Assembly: GCA_018650845.1 (NCBI GenBank)
Contig: JABIFF010000008.1
Span: 124,001 to 188,000, forward strand
Direction of reading: 5' to 3'
Length of the DNA stretch: 64,000 nt
DNA from: Chloroflexota bacterium
GTDB lineage: Bacteria > Chloroflexota > Dehalococcoidia > Lucifugimonadales > Lucifugimonadaceae
Both the position numbers and the translations under genes were made by a program. This document shows, piece by piece, positions 31,999 through 40,098 of this stretch. Numbering within the stretch: the first letter of the stretch is position 1; each line of letters starts with the position of its first letter. Below the pieces are notes generated by a model. It saw only the letters and a list, made by a program, of their open reading frames with translations. It did no database searches and was not told the origin of the DNA.

Positions 31999-32302
31999 CG
32001 TATTTCCGAGTTTCTAGGTGCTGGGAATATCTGTTCTGTTAGGGAGCAGGTGGCCTATTTGGTCGCGCCAGCCGACCGAGTTTAGGTATCGCGGACGAAG
32101 CGGTCAACGGTTCGTGGCATGAGAAGTTGAGATGAGCAAGGCTATTGGCACCTTCAAATCACTCGAAACCCGCACGAAGTCCAATCAGACGTTAACTGAG
32201 ACATAACAGTAACGTTGGTCTACTTAATGAAGACGTTCGGGTCGGAAGTGGTTAACTTGATCACAGAAATCCTGACGTCGCAGCAATTTTCCGGAGTTCG
32301 AA
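31999..32302. other. Divergent intergenic region with an imperfect inverted repeat
   Basis: This 304-base spacer separates the enolase paralog and the vWA-like gene, which diverge. The only structure I see is CGTTAACTG (32190-32198) with CAGTAACG (32207-32214), an inverted repeat with one bulged base. It could be an operator. No further gene is visible on either strand. Confidence 0.35.
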
Positions 32303-34390
32303 ATGCGTCGCCCGTCTCTGATCGCTCTCATAGCCGTCACCGTATTGTTCGTAGGAGCAGCACTGCCTGCTCGAGCCGCTGACCCGATTGGCGAGAATGG
32401 GGTCATGGTGATCCTTCTCGACGAGGGTGCATCGCCGATTCAGCGCGATCTCGATTCGGCAGAAACTGTCGCTTTGACGATGGCGAGGGGTACAACAGCT
32501 GGCACTATTGGTGTCGCATCGTACGGAGTGAAAGCCAACGAGATCGTAACTGCAGAATCGGGCCCTGCAGGAATTCGATTAGTTGACGACGAGCTAACTA
32601 CACTTCGATCGCTAGACATCGGACCTGCACGTTCTGATCAGTTTGCTGCACTGACAGATTCATTTTCATTCTTGTCTAGAATCGACGCCGCACCGGGATC
32701 ACGGGTGGCGTTCGTAACATCAGGGCGAATTCTGGGTGAATCGGAAAACACCCGAGAACGACTCGTTAGCGTTGCGGATTTGTTCGCCAACGAAGGTTGG
32801 GTGATCGATGTTGTGACTCTGCCATCGACCGAACCAATTCTTCGAGACTTGATGAGCGGTCTTTCGACTGGTTCAGACGGCGTGTTCTACGACACCGGTA
32901 CTGCAGCCGGAGTTGCCGCACTATTTGAAAACTATTCACAGCTTTCACTTGAGAACGCTATGAATGTTGAGATGCACGAAAACTCGGCTGCCGTTGTGAC
33001 TCTCGATATCGCACCGCACACCGATGAATTCACCACGGTGTTTGTTCGTCAACAAACTGAGGTGGACGTCGCTGTATTCTCACCAAACGGAACTCGAGCG
33101 GCCGCAATAATGGAGAACGTCGAGATACGTGAGACTCCTTCTGCTGTGATCGTGCGAATCATCTCGCCGGTCCCGGGTAAATGGACTCTGCAGGGAGTTG
33201 GCCCAGCTTCAAAGCTTGTTGCTAGCGTTGATATTGCAAACCCACTTGAGTTACGACTTATCGAACAGCCCCCACTGCCAGTTGGTGAAGCCGCCGTAAT
33301 CGAAGCTGCTGCGTTCAACGGCGAATCAGCACAGCTTCTATCCGGTGCTGAAATAATCGCAACTATCAGCAAGGCCAGTGGCACAACAGAGGTCGTATCT
33401 CTGAACGATGCCGGTGAGACTGGTGACAGATTTGCCAACGACGGAATTTACTCAGTTCAGTTGAGTGCGCCTAAATCACAGGGCATCAACAGCGTTTCAC
33501 TTCAGCTCACATGGGCCGATTACGCTGCTACTTTGCGTAGCGATACTGCGTTCCGAAGTGAGGCATTCCCGATTCTGAGCCTTATCGAAGTGAATGACGT
33601 AGACACGATTGTTGGCAAGTACGCCACTGTGGCTCGTGTTCAGGTTCGTGTTGGCGACTATCCGTATCTGACGAGCCCTGCCGACATCGATGCCATTTTG
33701 ACTGGCCCCGGTGGCAAGATTTCGGCGATTGTTCTAACAGTCGAAGAGCCTGAACCTGGTATGGCTTGGGAATTCGATATCGCAGCAATTATTCCTGAAA
33801 CGGGTGCTTACGAAGTCGAAGTCACGCTCGATAGTGTCTTCGAAGGACGTCGATACAACCGTGTGGCGCCGCTAGCGACAACGTCGGCAATCGTATCTGA
33901 TGAGCCATCGCTGATTCTTGGAGTGCCTGTGTGGGTATTCGCGGCAATCGGCGCAGTACTCGTGGCCATCGCTGGGTTCACCCTGTGGGTTAGTCGAAAG
34001 ACTGCTCCGTTCGGATACATCGTTGACGATGCGGACCGAGTTGTGGTCGACTTCTCACGATTGAACCGAAGTATGTTCCGACGATTGTTGTCGAAGAACA
34101 CGATCGATGCAGCAGAAATTGCTGACCTGCCGTTTGCTGGTGGAGAATTCAACTTCAGTGGCGATCACGTGAAGCTGGTTCATAAGCGAGCTATTGGCGA
34201 CCCGTCGATGCGGGTGAACAGCCGACCTGTTGGCCGTGAGACTGATCTTGGCGAGAACGTATGGCTGGGTGTCGGTGGACGCTTGCTTACGTTTCAGATC
34301 GGATCTCGACGAGCCGTTACCGACGATGCCACCGACTCAGCCAATGCAATAGTTGGTGACGCTGCAGCTGCACCATCAGCGGGTGACTAG
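32303..34390 (+). CDS. Secreted vWA-like protein with TM helix and cytoplasmic tail
   Basis: This 695-residue protein has a signal peptide (LIALIAVTVLFVGAALPARA). A vWA-like domain follows (VMVILLDEGAS, VAFVTSGRILGES, VIDVVTLPS, about 30-215), whose metal site lacks the normal DxSxS. All-beta repeats occupy about 215-525. A membrane helix (VWVFAAIGAVLVAIAGFTLWV) lies at about 538-558, and the cytoplasmic tail of about 130 residues (VVVDFSRLNRS...LTFQIGS) has an FHA-like strand pattern. GGAG lies 6 bases before the ATG. It may sense or hold surface partners and signal inward. This role is inferred. Confidence 0.68.
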   Translation: MRRPSLIALIAVTVLFVGAALPARAADPIGENGVMVILLDEGASPIQRDLDSAETVALTMARGTTAGTIGVASYGVKANEIVTAESGPAGIRLVDDELTTLRSLDIGPARSDQFAALTDSFSFLSRIDAAPGSRVAFVTSGRILGESENTRERLVSVADLFANEGWVIDVVTLPSTEPILRDLMSGLSTGSDGVFYDTGTAAGVAALFENYSQLSLENAMNVEMHENSAAVVTLDIAPHTDEFTTVFVRQQTEVDVAVFSPNGTRAAAIMENVEIRETPSAVIVRIISPVPGKWTLQGVGPASKLVASVDIANPLELRLIEQPPLPVGEAAVIEAAAFNGESAQLLSGAEIIATISKASGTTEVVSLNDAGETGDRFANDGIYSVQLSAPKSQGINSVSLQLTWADYAATLRSDTAFRSEAFPILSLIEVNDVDTIVGKYATVARVQVRVGDYPYLTSPADIDAILTGPGGKISAIVLTVEEPEPGMAWEFDIAAIIPETGAYEVEVTLDSVFEGRRYNRVAPLATTSAIVSDEPSLILGVPVWVFAAIGAVLVAIAGFTLWVSRKTAPFGYIVDDADRVVVDFSRLNRSMFRRLLSKNTIDAAEIADLPFAGGEFNFSGDHVKLVHKRAIGDPSMRVNSRPVGRETDLGENVWLGVGGRLLTFQIGSRRAVTDDATDSANAIVGDAAAAPSAGD

Positions 34391-34424
34391 AGAAATCTAG
34401 CAGCTACTAAAGCAAACAAAAAAA

Positions 34425-34452
34425 GGGGCACTCATTACGAGTGCCCCTTTTT
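34425..34452. terminator. Bidirectional rho-independent terminator
   Basis: GGGGCACTC (34425-34433) and GAGTGCCCC (34439-34447) form a 9-bp stem with an ATTAC loop, followed by TTTTTATTT on the plus strand and preceded by a run of A. It ends the vWA-like gene and the convergent cyclophilin gene. Confidence 0.92.
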
Positions 34453-34471
34453 ATTTGATCGATACTTCGAG

Positions 34472-34975
34472 TTACTTCTCGTTGATCAATACTGTCTCGA
34501 TGAAGTCACCGGGTTCTGGGTCACTCATTGGGTCACGTTCCCGAATGGCCTTCACAACGTCCATGCCACTGATGATCTTGCCGAATACGGTATGTCGACC
34601 ATCGAGGTGAGGAGTTGCTCCCAGCGTGATGAAGAACTGGCTGCCGTTCGTGCCGGGGCCTGCGTTCGCCATCGAGAGAATTCCCTCGGAATCATGACGT
34701 AATTTGGGAGAGAACTCGTCGCCAAAGCGGTAGCCGGGACCGCCTGTGCCGGTTCCGGTTGGGTCGCCACCTTGAACCATGAATCCTGGGATTACACGGT
34801 GGAAAGTTGTTCCGTTGTAGAACTCGGCTTGTGCGAGGTTGATGAAGTTCTCAACCGTTAGCGGTGCGTCGCTGGCGTACAACATGATTTCGAATTCACC
34901 ACGTTCAGTCTTGAATGTGGCGCTGTACGACTTTGAATTGTCGAGTGCACCTGATGGTGGGGCTAGGTCTGCCAT
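34472..34975 (-). CDS. Peptidyl-prolyl isomerase, cyclophilin type
   Basis: This 167-residue cyclophilin has the active-site blocks [15 protein letters not shown] (catalytic Arg), [19 protein letters not shown] and LDGRHTVFG (His). It catalyses cis-trans isomerisation of proline peptide bonds. There is no signal peptide, so it is probably cytoplasmic. It begins PPSGALDNSKSYSATF, a short N-terminal motif also present in the lipoprotein cyclophilin at 35033 and in the fusion at 43807. It lies 57 bases after the lipoprotein copy on the same strand. The two are probably one transcript. Confidence 0.94.
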   Translation of the reverse strand: MADLAPPSGALDNSKSYSATFKTERGEFEIMLYASDAPLTVENFINLAQAEFYNGTTFHRVIPGFMVQGGDPTGTGTGGPGYRFGDEFSPKLRHDSEGILSMANAGPGTNGSQFFITLGATPHLDGRHTVFGKIISGMDVVKAIRERDPMSDPEPGDFIETVLINEK

Positions 34976-35032
34976 GATTTCTCCTGCCGTAAGTACGTTG
35001 TTCGGAATAGACCGAAGCGTATTTAGGTTGAT

Positions 35033-35701
35033 TTAGCTTTCAGTAATTGTGATTGATTCGATTAGATCGCCAGTGAACGCAGCGGTTCCGGGATCTCGGA
35101 CTGTGATTTTGAATACGTTATCCATGCCTTCGACAACTTCTCCAAACACGCTGTGCTTGTCGTCTAGGTGAGGAGTTGCATCGTAAGTGATGAAGAACTG
35201 GCTACCGTTAGTGTTCGGGCCGGAATTCGCCATTGAGAGAATTCCCTTTTTGTCGTGGCGTTTGGTTGCGTCGAACTCGTCACGGAAACGGTATCCGGGG
35301 CCGCCAGCACCTGTTCCCTTAGGGTCGCCGCCTTGAGCCATGAATCCCGGTATTACGCGGTGGAACTGTGTTCCTTCGTAGAAGCCGATAGTTGCGAGGT
35401 TGACGAAGTTCTCAACGGTGAGAGGTGCTTCATCATCGAAGAGCAAGATTTTGAACTCGCCAGCTCCGGTTTTGAACGTAGCGTGATACGTCTTTGAGGT
35501 ATCGAGTGCGCCTGCTGGGGGACGGGCTACGTCGCCAGGTGAAAGCATCGATGCGTTTGGATCGATCTGACCGCCAGCGCCAGTAGAAGCCGCTGGGGCT
35601 GAAGCTGGTGTTGCGGTCGGGTCGGGCGCATCTTCGCCACAGGCGACGAAGACGAGCGATGAGATGGTAAGCAGTGCGATAAGTGCTATCAGCCGTTTCA
35701 T
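35033..35701 (-). CDS. Cyclophilin-type isomerase, lipoprotein
   Basis: This 222-residue protein starts at the ATG at 35701, which has GGAG 7 bases upstream; the frame extends four codons further. A lipobox (LVFVAC, Cys near residue 20) is followed by a Pro/Ala/Thr-rich linker. The cyclophilin domain starts near residue 65 ([13 protein letters not shown]). It has [34 protein letters not shown] and LDDKHSVFG. It probably assists folding of exported proteins on the outer side of the membrane. It is followed by the cytosolic cyclophilin. Confidence 0.92.
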   Translation of the reverse strand: MKRLIALIALLTISSLVFVACGEDAPDPTATPASAPAASTGAGGQIDPNASMLSPGDVARPPAGALDTSKTYHATFKTGAGEFKILLFDDEAPLTVENFVNLATIGFYEGTQFHRVIPGFMAQGGDPKGTGAGGPGYRFRDEFDATKRHDKKGILSMANSGPNTNGSQFFITYDATPHLDDKHSVFGEVVEGMDNVFKITVRDPGTAAFTGDLIESITITES

Positions 35702-35916
35702 TCTGTTCTCCACGAATAGTTATGTGCAATCGAATGTTGCACCGTGCACAAAATTCACAAGCCAAAAATTATATCCAACAAGTTTGTGAATCAGGGCGAA
35801 TGAGTTTTTCTTCGTTTCACAAACTCGATCAATCGACTACGTTTGGTCTGAGTTTGGGCAGTGTTTGGCCCAACTGGGTCTATCTCTACGTGTGATCGCT
35901 CATATAATGACCCACC

Positions 35917-36957
35917 ATGTCAGCAACTGCGAATAGGTCTTCAAATACCCCCAATCAGAACTCAGGCGAACAGCTATCCGGCGAACGCCTCGTAGATCTT
36001 TATAAAACGATGGTGCTAAGTCGATATCTAGACGAACGAGTCTGGCTATTGAACAGGCAAGGAAAAGCGGCGATCGCTGCTTCGGCTCAAGGTCATGAAG
36101 CGGCTCAAGTTGCTTGTATAGAGGCGACCGACCCTTCGAAAGATCACTATCTGATTTACTACCGACAGTTCACCGCGATGATTGCGTTGGGAACCGAACC
36201 GGAAGAAATGCTCCGGGGCTTTTTGGCCAAAGAAGCCGACCCTATGAGTGCTGCAAGGCAATTCCCGCTTCATGGTGCCCACCCGCGAGTCGATTTATTC
36301 AATTTCTCGAACGTTATCGCTACTCAACTGCCACAGGCGGCTGGTGTTGCACTCGCTGACAAGTTGAAAGGCTCCGACGCCGTAACTGTGGTTTATTTCG
36401 GGGACGGTGCATCGTCACAGGGCGATACACACGAAGCAATGAACTTTGCGGGGGTGCACAAGCTGCCGGTTATCTTCTTCTGTGAAAACAATCGCTATGC
36501 GATATCAGTTCCGCAATCGAAACAAATGGGTATCGAAAGCGTTGCCAGTAGGGCAGTGGGCTACGGATTCCCAGGTGTGCAAGTAGACGGCACAGACGTT
36601 GTTGCTGTTCACGAAGCTACACAGGCGGCTGTTGAGCGTGCACGGGCTGGCGAAGGGCCAACGTTAATCGAAGCATCGGTCGAACGGCTGCTTCCGCACA
36701 CTACTGACGATGATCACACTCGATATCGTTCTGCTGAAGATATTGCTCAGATGGACGAGCGTGATCCGATCAAAGTTCTTTCGGCACTGTTGAAGCGTCG
36801 AGATTTGTTGACTGAATCTGAAGACGAAGAGATTCACTCCGCTGCTAAGAAACGAGTGAACGTCGCCACCGACACTGTCGATGCAGAACCGTATCCGGGC
36901 GTTGAGACGATGTTCGATCACATAACCGATGGCTCGGGTAACGGAGGAGCACTCTAA
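35917..36957 (+). CDS. bkdA: 2-oxoacid dehydrogenase E1 alpha, branched-chain type
   Basis: This 346-residue protein has the thiamine diphosphate motif GDGASSQGDTHEAMNFAG...FFCENNRYA (about 167-200). ASAQGHEAAQVAC and the phosphorylation-loop-like ERLLPHTTDDDHTRYR (about 256-271) are present. The HTTDDDHTRYR pattern fits branched-chain 2-oxoacid dehydrogenase better than pyruvate dehydrogenase. Its stop codon TAA overlaps the ATG of the E1 beta gene by one base (TAATG). With E1 beta and E2 it oxidatively decarboxylates a 2-oxoacid to acyl-CoA. Substrate choice is inferred. Confidence 0.88.
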   Translation: MSATANRSSNTPNQNSGEQLSGERLVDLYKTMVLSRYLDERVWLLNRQGKAAIAASAQGHEAAQVACIEATDPSKDHYLIYYRQFTAMIALGTEPEEMLRGFLAKEADPMSAARQFPLHGAHPRVDLFNFSNVIATQLPQAAGVALADKLKGSDAVTVVYFGDGASSQGDTHEAMNFAGVHKLPVIFFCENNRYAISVPQSKQMGIESVASRAVGYGFPGVQVDGTDVVAVHEATQAAVERARAGEGPTLIEASVERLLPHTTDDDHTRYRSAEDIAQMDERDPIKVLSALLKRRDLLTESEDEEIHSAAKKRVNVATDTVDAEPYPGVETMFDHITDGSGNGGAL

Positions 36958-37940
36958 TGCCTGAACAGACAGTTATCGAAGCGGTTCGAGCAACCATGCA
37001 GGCCGAGATGCGGCGAGATGATTCGATCATCTTGCTAGGTGAAGATGTGGGAAGTCGCGGCGGAGTATTTTTAGCTTCTGACGGCTTGATTGATGAGTTT
37101 GGCGAAGACCGAGTGATCGATACGCCTCTGGCTGAATCTTCCATTTGCGGTGTGGCGATTGGTGCAGCGGTAAACGGGCTGCGTCCTATCGCTGAAATTC
37201 AGTTTGCCGATTTCATGTGGCCAGCTATCAACCAGTTGGTTGGTGAGGCTTCTAAGGTTCGATACGGTACGAACGGCGTGAAGACCGCTCCTATGACGGT
37301 TCGCGTGCCTTATGGCGGCGGCGTCAGAGGTGGCTTGTACCACTCACAGAGCATCGAAGTACTGTTTGCCCACACTCCGGGCCTCTCCGTCGTTGCTCCG
37401 GCAACGCCATACGATGCGAAGGGACTATTGGCGTCAGCAATCCGTAGCGAAGATCCCGTAATTGTTCTTGAGCACAAGCGGACGTACAGGCTTGTGAAGG
37501 GTGATGTTCCTGATGAGGATTACACAATCCCTATCGGCAAAGCCGAAATTAAGCGACCGGGAACTGATCTGACGATATTCACATACGGACTGATGCTGCA
37601 CTACGCACTTCAGGCCGCAGAGATGGCTTCGGCGAACGGCATCGATGTTGAAGTACTTGATCTACGTACTCTGCGCCCATTGGATGAAGACGCTATCGCT
37701 GAATCGGCTTCCCGCACAGGAAAAGCATTGATCGTTCAGGAAGACACGCCGGCGGTGAGCATTTCGTCGGAAGTTGCAGCGATTATTGGCGAGCGGTGTT
37801 TCTTCGATCTTGATGGTCCGATTACTCGACTGGGTCCACCTGAAATCCCGCCAATGCCGTTTTCGCCAATTCAGGAGGCTGCGTTCATGCCGTCACCAGA
37901 GAAAATCTTGGCAGCGATCACGAAACTGGCGGAGCTTTAG
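36957..37940 (+). CDS. bkdB: 2-oxoacid dehydrogenase E1 beta
   Basis: This 327-residue protein has the E1 beta landmarks: ILLGEDVGSRGGVFLASDGL, DTPLAESSICGVAIGAAVNGLRPIAEIQF, RVPYGGGVRGGLYHSQSIEVLF, and PVIVLEHKRTYR. The C-terminal transketolase domain (VEVLDLRTLRPLDEDAI) is complete. It forms an alpha2beta2 tetramer with the preceding subunit. Two bases separate its stop from the E2 start. The operon order E1alpha-E1beta-E2-lipB is tight and without gaps. The lipoamide dehydrogenase E3 is not in this window. Confidence 0.92.
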   Translation: MPEQTVIEAVRATMQAEMRRDDSIILLGEDVGSRGGVFLASDGLIDEFGEDRVIDTPLAESSICGVAIGAAVNGLRPIAEIQFADFMWPAINQLVGEASKVRYGTNGVKTAPMTVRVPYGGGVRGGLYHSQSIEVLFAHTPGLSVVAPATPYDAKGLLASAIRSEDPVIVLEHKRTYRLVKGDVPDEDYTIPIGKAEIKRPGTDLTIFTYGLMLHYALQAAEMASANGIDVEVLDLRTLRPLDEDAIAESASRTGKALIVQEDTPAVSISSEVAAIIGERCFFDLDGPITRLGPPEIPPMPFSPIQEAAFMPSPEKILAAITKLAEL

Positions 37941-37942
37941 AC

Positions 37943-39262
37943 ATGTCGTTCCAAGTTGAACTGCCGCATGTTGGCGAATCGGTTACTGAGGCGGTAATTG
38001 GTAAATGGTTGATATCGCCCGGCGATAAGATCGAAAAATACGATCCTCTGGTTGAAGTCATCACCGACAAGGTGAATATGGACGTCCCTTCGCCAGCAAC
38101 CGGAACTCTTACTAAAATTCTCGCTGAGGAGGGCGAAACTGTTCCTATGGGAGCAGTAATCGCTGAGATGGATACGGGGGAAGAGAGCGCTCCCGTTGCG
38201 GCTCCTGATTCAGGCACCGTACAGGCTGCTTCGAGTTCACCATCGGCTAGTCGAATCGGAACTCTGGTTCAGGGCGCAAACGTAGGTCCTACTGGCGGGG
38301 AATTCCTCGACACAAGCCTGTCGACGAGTGAGCCTGAAGCTGCTCCGCAAACTGCGGCTAGTTCGTCGACCTCGTCTCCACGGCAAAAAGGCTTTTCGCC
38401 AGTTGTGACTCGACTCGCTGCGCAACATGACATTGATTTGAACTCGCTGGTTGGAACTGGACTCGGTGGGCGCGTCACTAAGAAAGACGTGATGACCGCT
38501 GTCGAGGCTGGTGGTTCGGCCGTAAGTTCAGCCCCAGACGCCAACGATTCACGTGAAGACGAAATCATCGACCCGACGCCTATTCGTCGAATGATCGCCG
38601 ATCACATGGTTAAGTCGATGTCGGAAATACCACACGCTTGGTCAGCCATCGAAGTCGATGTAACCGGGATGGTCGAATGGCGCTCCGCCAACAAGGAATC
38701 GTTCCAGCAACAGCACGGTGTGCGTATTACGTATCTGCCGATCGCTCTTGAAGTTGTTGCAAATGCTCTACGAAAACATCCACGGCTCAATTCTCGTTGG
38801 TCTGATGGCAAGATCGTGCTAAAGAAGGCAGTCAACGTTGGTGTGGCGGTCGCCGCTAGTGAAGGGCTTGTTGTCCCTGTTGTTCACGGCGCCGCTGATG
38901 CGACGCTCGTTGAGCTGGCAGGCATGCTCGATGGCGTGGTGAATCGTGCACGTTCAGGCTCAATGACGATTGAAGATGTGCAAGGCGGTACGTTCACCCT
39001 GAACAATACTGGTTCACTAGGATCAGTCTGGGGTGGGGCGATTATTAATCATCCGCAAGCCGCTATTCTCACTACCGAGGCGATTGTGAAACGACCGGTT
39101 GTTATCACTGAGAACGGCTCTGATTCCGTAGTTGTGAGATCGATGATGAATATTTGCCTTTCGTTCGATCATCGCATAATCGACGGCGCTGAAGCATCTG
39201 AGTTTTTACAGTCAGTGAAATCTGGACTCGAAGCGATATCTCTCGATTCTGATCTCAAATGA
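37943..39262 (+). CDS. Dihydrolipoamide acyltransferase E2
   Basis: This 439-residue protein has one lipoyl domain with K43 (ITDKVNMDVPSP). A flexible Ala/Ser linker follows, then a peripheral subunit-binding domain (FSPVVTRLAAQHDIDLNSLVGTG, about 152-190). The catalytic domain carries SFDHRIIDG (H410, D414). It moves the acyl group to CoA. A branched-chain role fits the neighbouring E1 alpha. Its stop overlaps the lipB start by four bases. Lipoylation of K43 is expected from the adjacent lipB. Confidence 0.93.
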   Translation: MSFQVELPHVGESVTEAVIGKWLISPGDKIEKYDPLVEVITDKVNMDVPSPATGTLTKILAEEGETVPMGAVIAEMDTGEESAPVAAPDSGTVQAASSSPSASRIGTLVQGANVGPTGGEFLDTSLSTSEPEAAPQTAASSSTSSPRQKGFSPVVTRLAAQHDIDLNSLVGTGLGGRVTKKDVMTAVEAGGSAVSSAPDANDSREDEIIDPTPIRRMIADHMVKSMSEIPHAWSAIEVDVTGMVEWRSANKESFQQQHGVRITYLPIALEVVANALRKHPRLNSRWSDGKIVLKKAVNVGVAVAASEGLVVPVVHGAADATLVELAGMLDGVVNRARSGSMTIEDVQGGTFTLNNTGSLGSVWGGAIINHPQAAILTTEAIVKRPVVITENGSDSVVVRSMMNICLSFDHRIIDGAEASEFLQSVKSGLEAISLDSDLK

Positions 39263-39990
39263 GCGCTGAACCTGCGCCTTCTAACGACGAATTACGTGCC
39301 AGTTGGCTTGGCACGGTCGGCTACGGCGCTGCGCTAGAGCTTCAACGGTCTGTGCTTGCTCGGCGTAAATCTGATGAAATTTCAGATTCCTTGTTGTTGT
39401 TGGAGCACCCGCACGTTGTAACTCTAGGGCGGCGCGCCGACGATTCGCACCTCGTTACAGATAGAGACAAGTTAATCGCCGCCGACGTGGAGATATTCGA
39501 AACTGACAGAGGTGGAGAAGCGACTTATCACGGTCCGGGGCAGTTGGTTGGTTATCCGATCATCGACGTTCGAGTCGCTAAATTGGGGCCGGTTACCTAC
39601 GTTCGAATGCTCGAAAAATCGATCATAGAGACGCTGGGCGAGTATGGAATCGATGCCCATTTGATTGATGGCGAAACTGGAGTGTGGGTCGACGGGGTAC
39701 CGGATGAAAAACGCGACCCGCAACGAAATCCTCAAGGCAAAAAAATAGCTGCCATCGGTGTACGGATTTCTGGCGGAGTGACCATGCACGGCTTCGCTCT
39801 AAATGTATCGACAGATCTCAGTTACTTCCTGCACATTATTCCGTGCGGAATGCCCGATTTGCCGTTCACATCGATCGAACTGGAATCGGGCACGTCGGTG
39901 AGTGTGAGTGACTGTGCGACGCTAATCGCTGGCAAATTGGCGACTAATCTTGAGCGAGAGTTGATCTGGACTGAAGCAGCTGAGTTGTAA
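39259..39990 (+). CDS. lipB: Octanoyltransferase LipB
   Basis: This 243-residue protein has the LipB blocks: LLLLEHPHVVTLGRR, DRGGEATYHGPGQLVGYPI, KIAAIGVRISGGVTMHGFALN and IIPCGMPDLPFTSI (Cys, with the Lys of KIAAIG). It transfers octanoyl from acyl-carrier protein to the lipoyl domain. The ATG overlaps the E2 stop (ATGA), so it is translated with the complex it modifies. The final sulfur-insertion enzyme LipA is not in the window. Position in the operon strongly supports its role. Confidence 0.95.
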   Translation: MSAEPAPSNDELRASWLGTVGYGAALELQRSVLARRKSDEISDSLLLLEHPHVVTLGRRADDSHLVTDRDKLIAADVEIFETDRGGEATYHGPGQLVGYPIIDVRVAKLGPVTYVRMLEKSIIETLGEYGIDAHLIDGETGVWVDGVPDEKRDPQRNPQGKKIAAIGVRISGGVTMHGFALNVSTDLSYFLHIIPCGMPDLPFTSIELESGTSVSVSDCATLIAGKLATNLERELIWTEAAEL

Positions 39991-40098
39991 GACTCGCTAG
40001 TTCGGCTTGAACTGGATTTATACGTAAATTCAGAGTCAGTTCACACACCGGCTGGGTGTCGGCTCCAACGCAATTCACACCTTCATCTTTGATGATGC

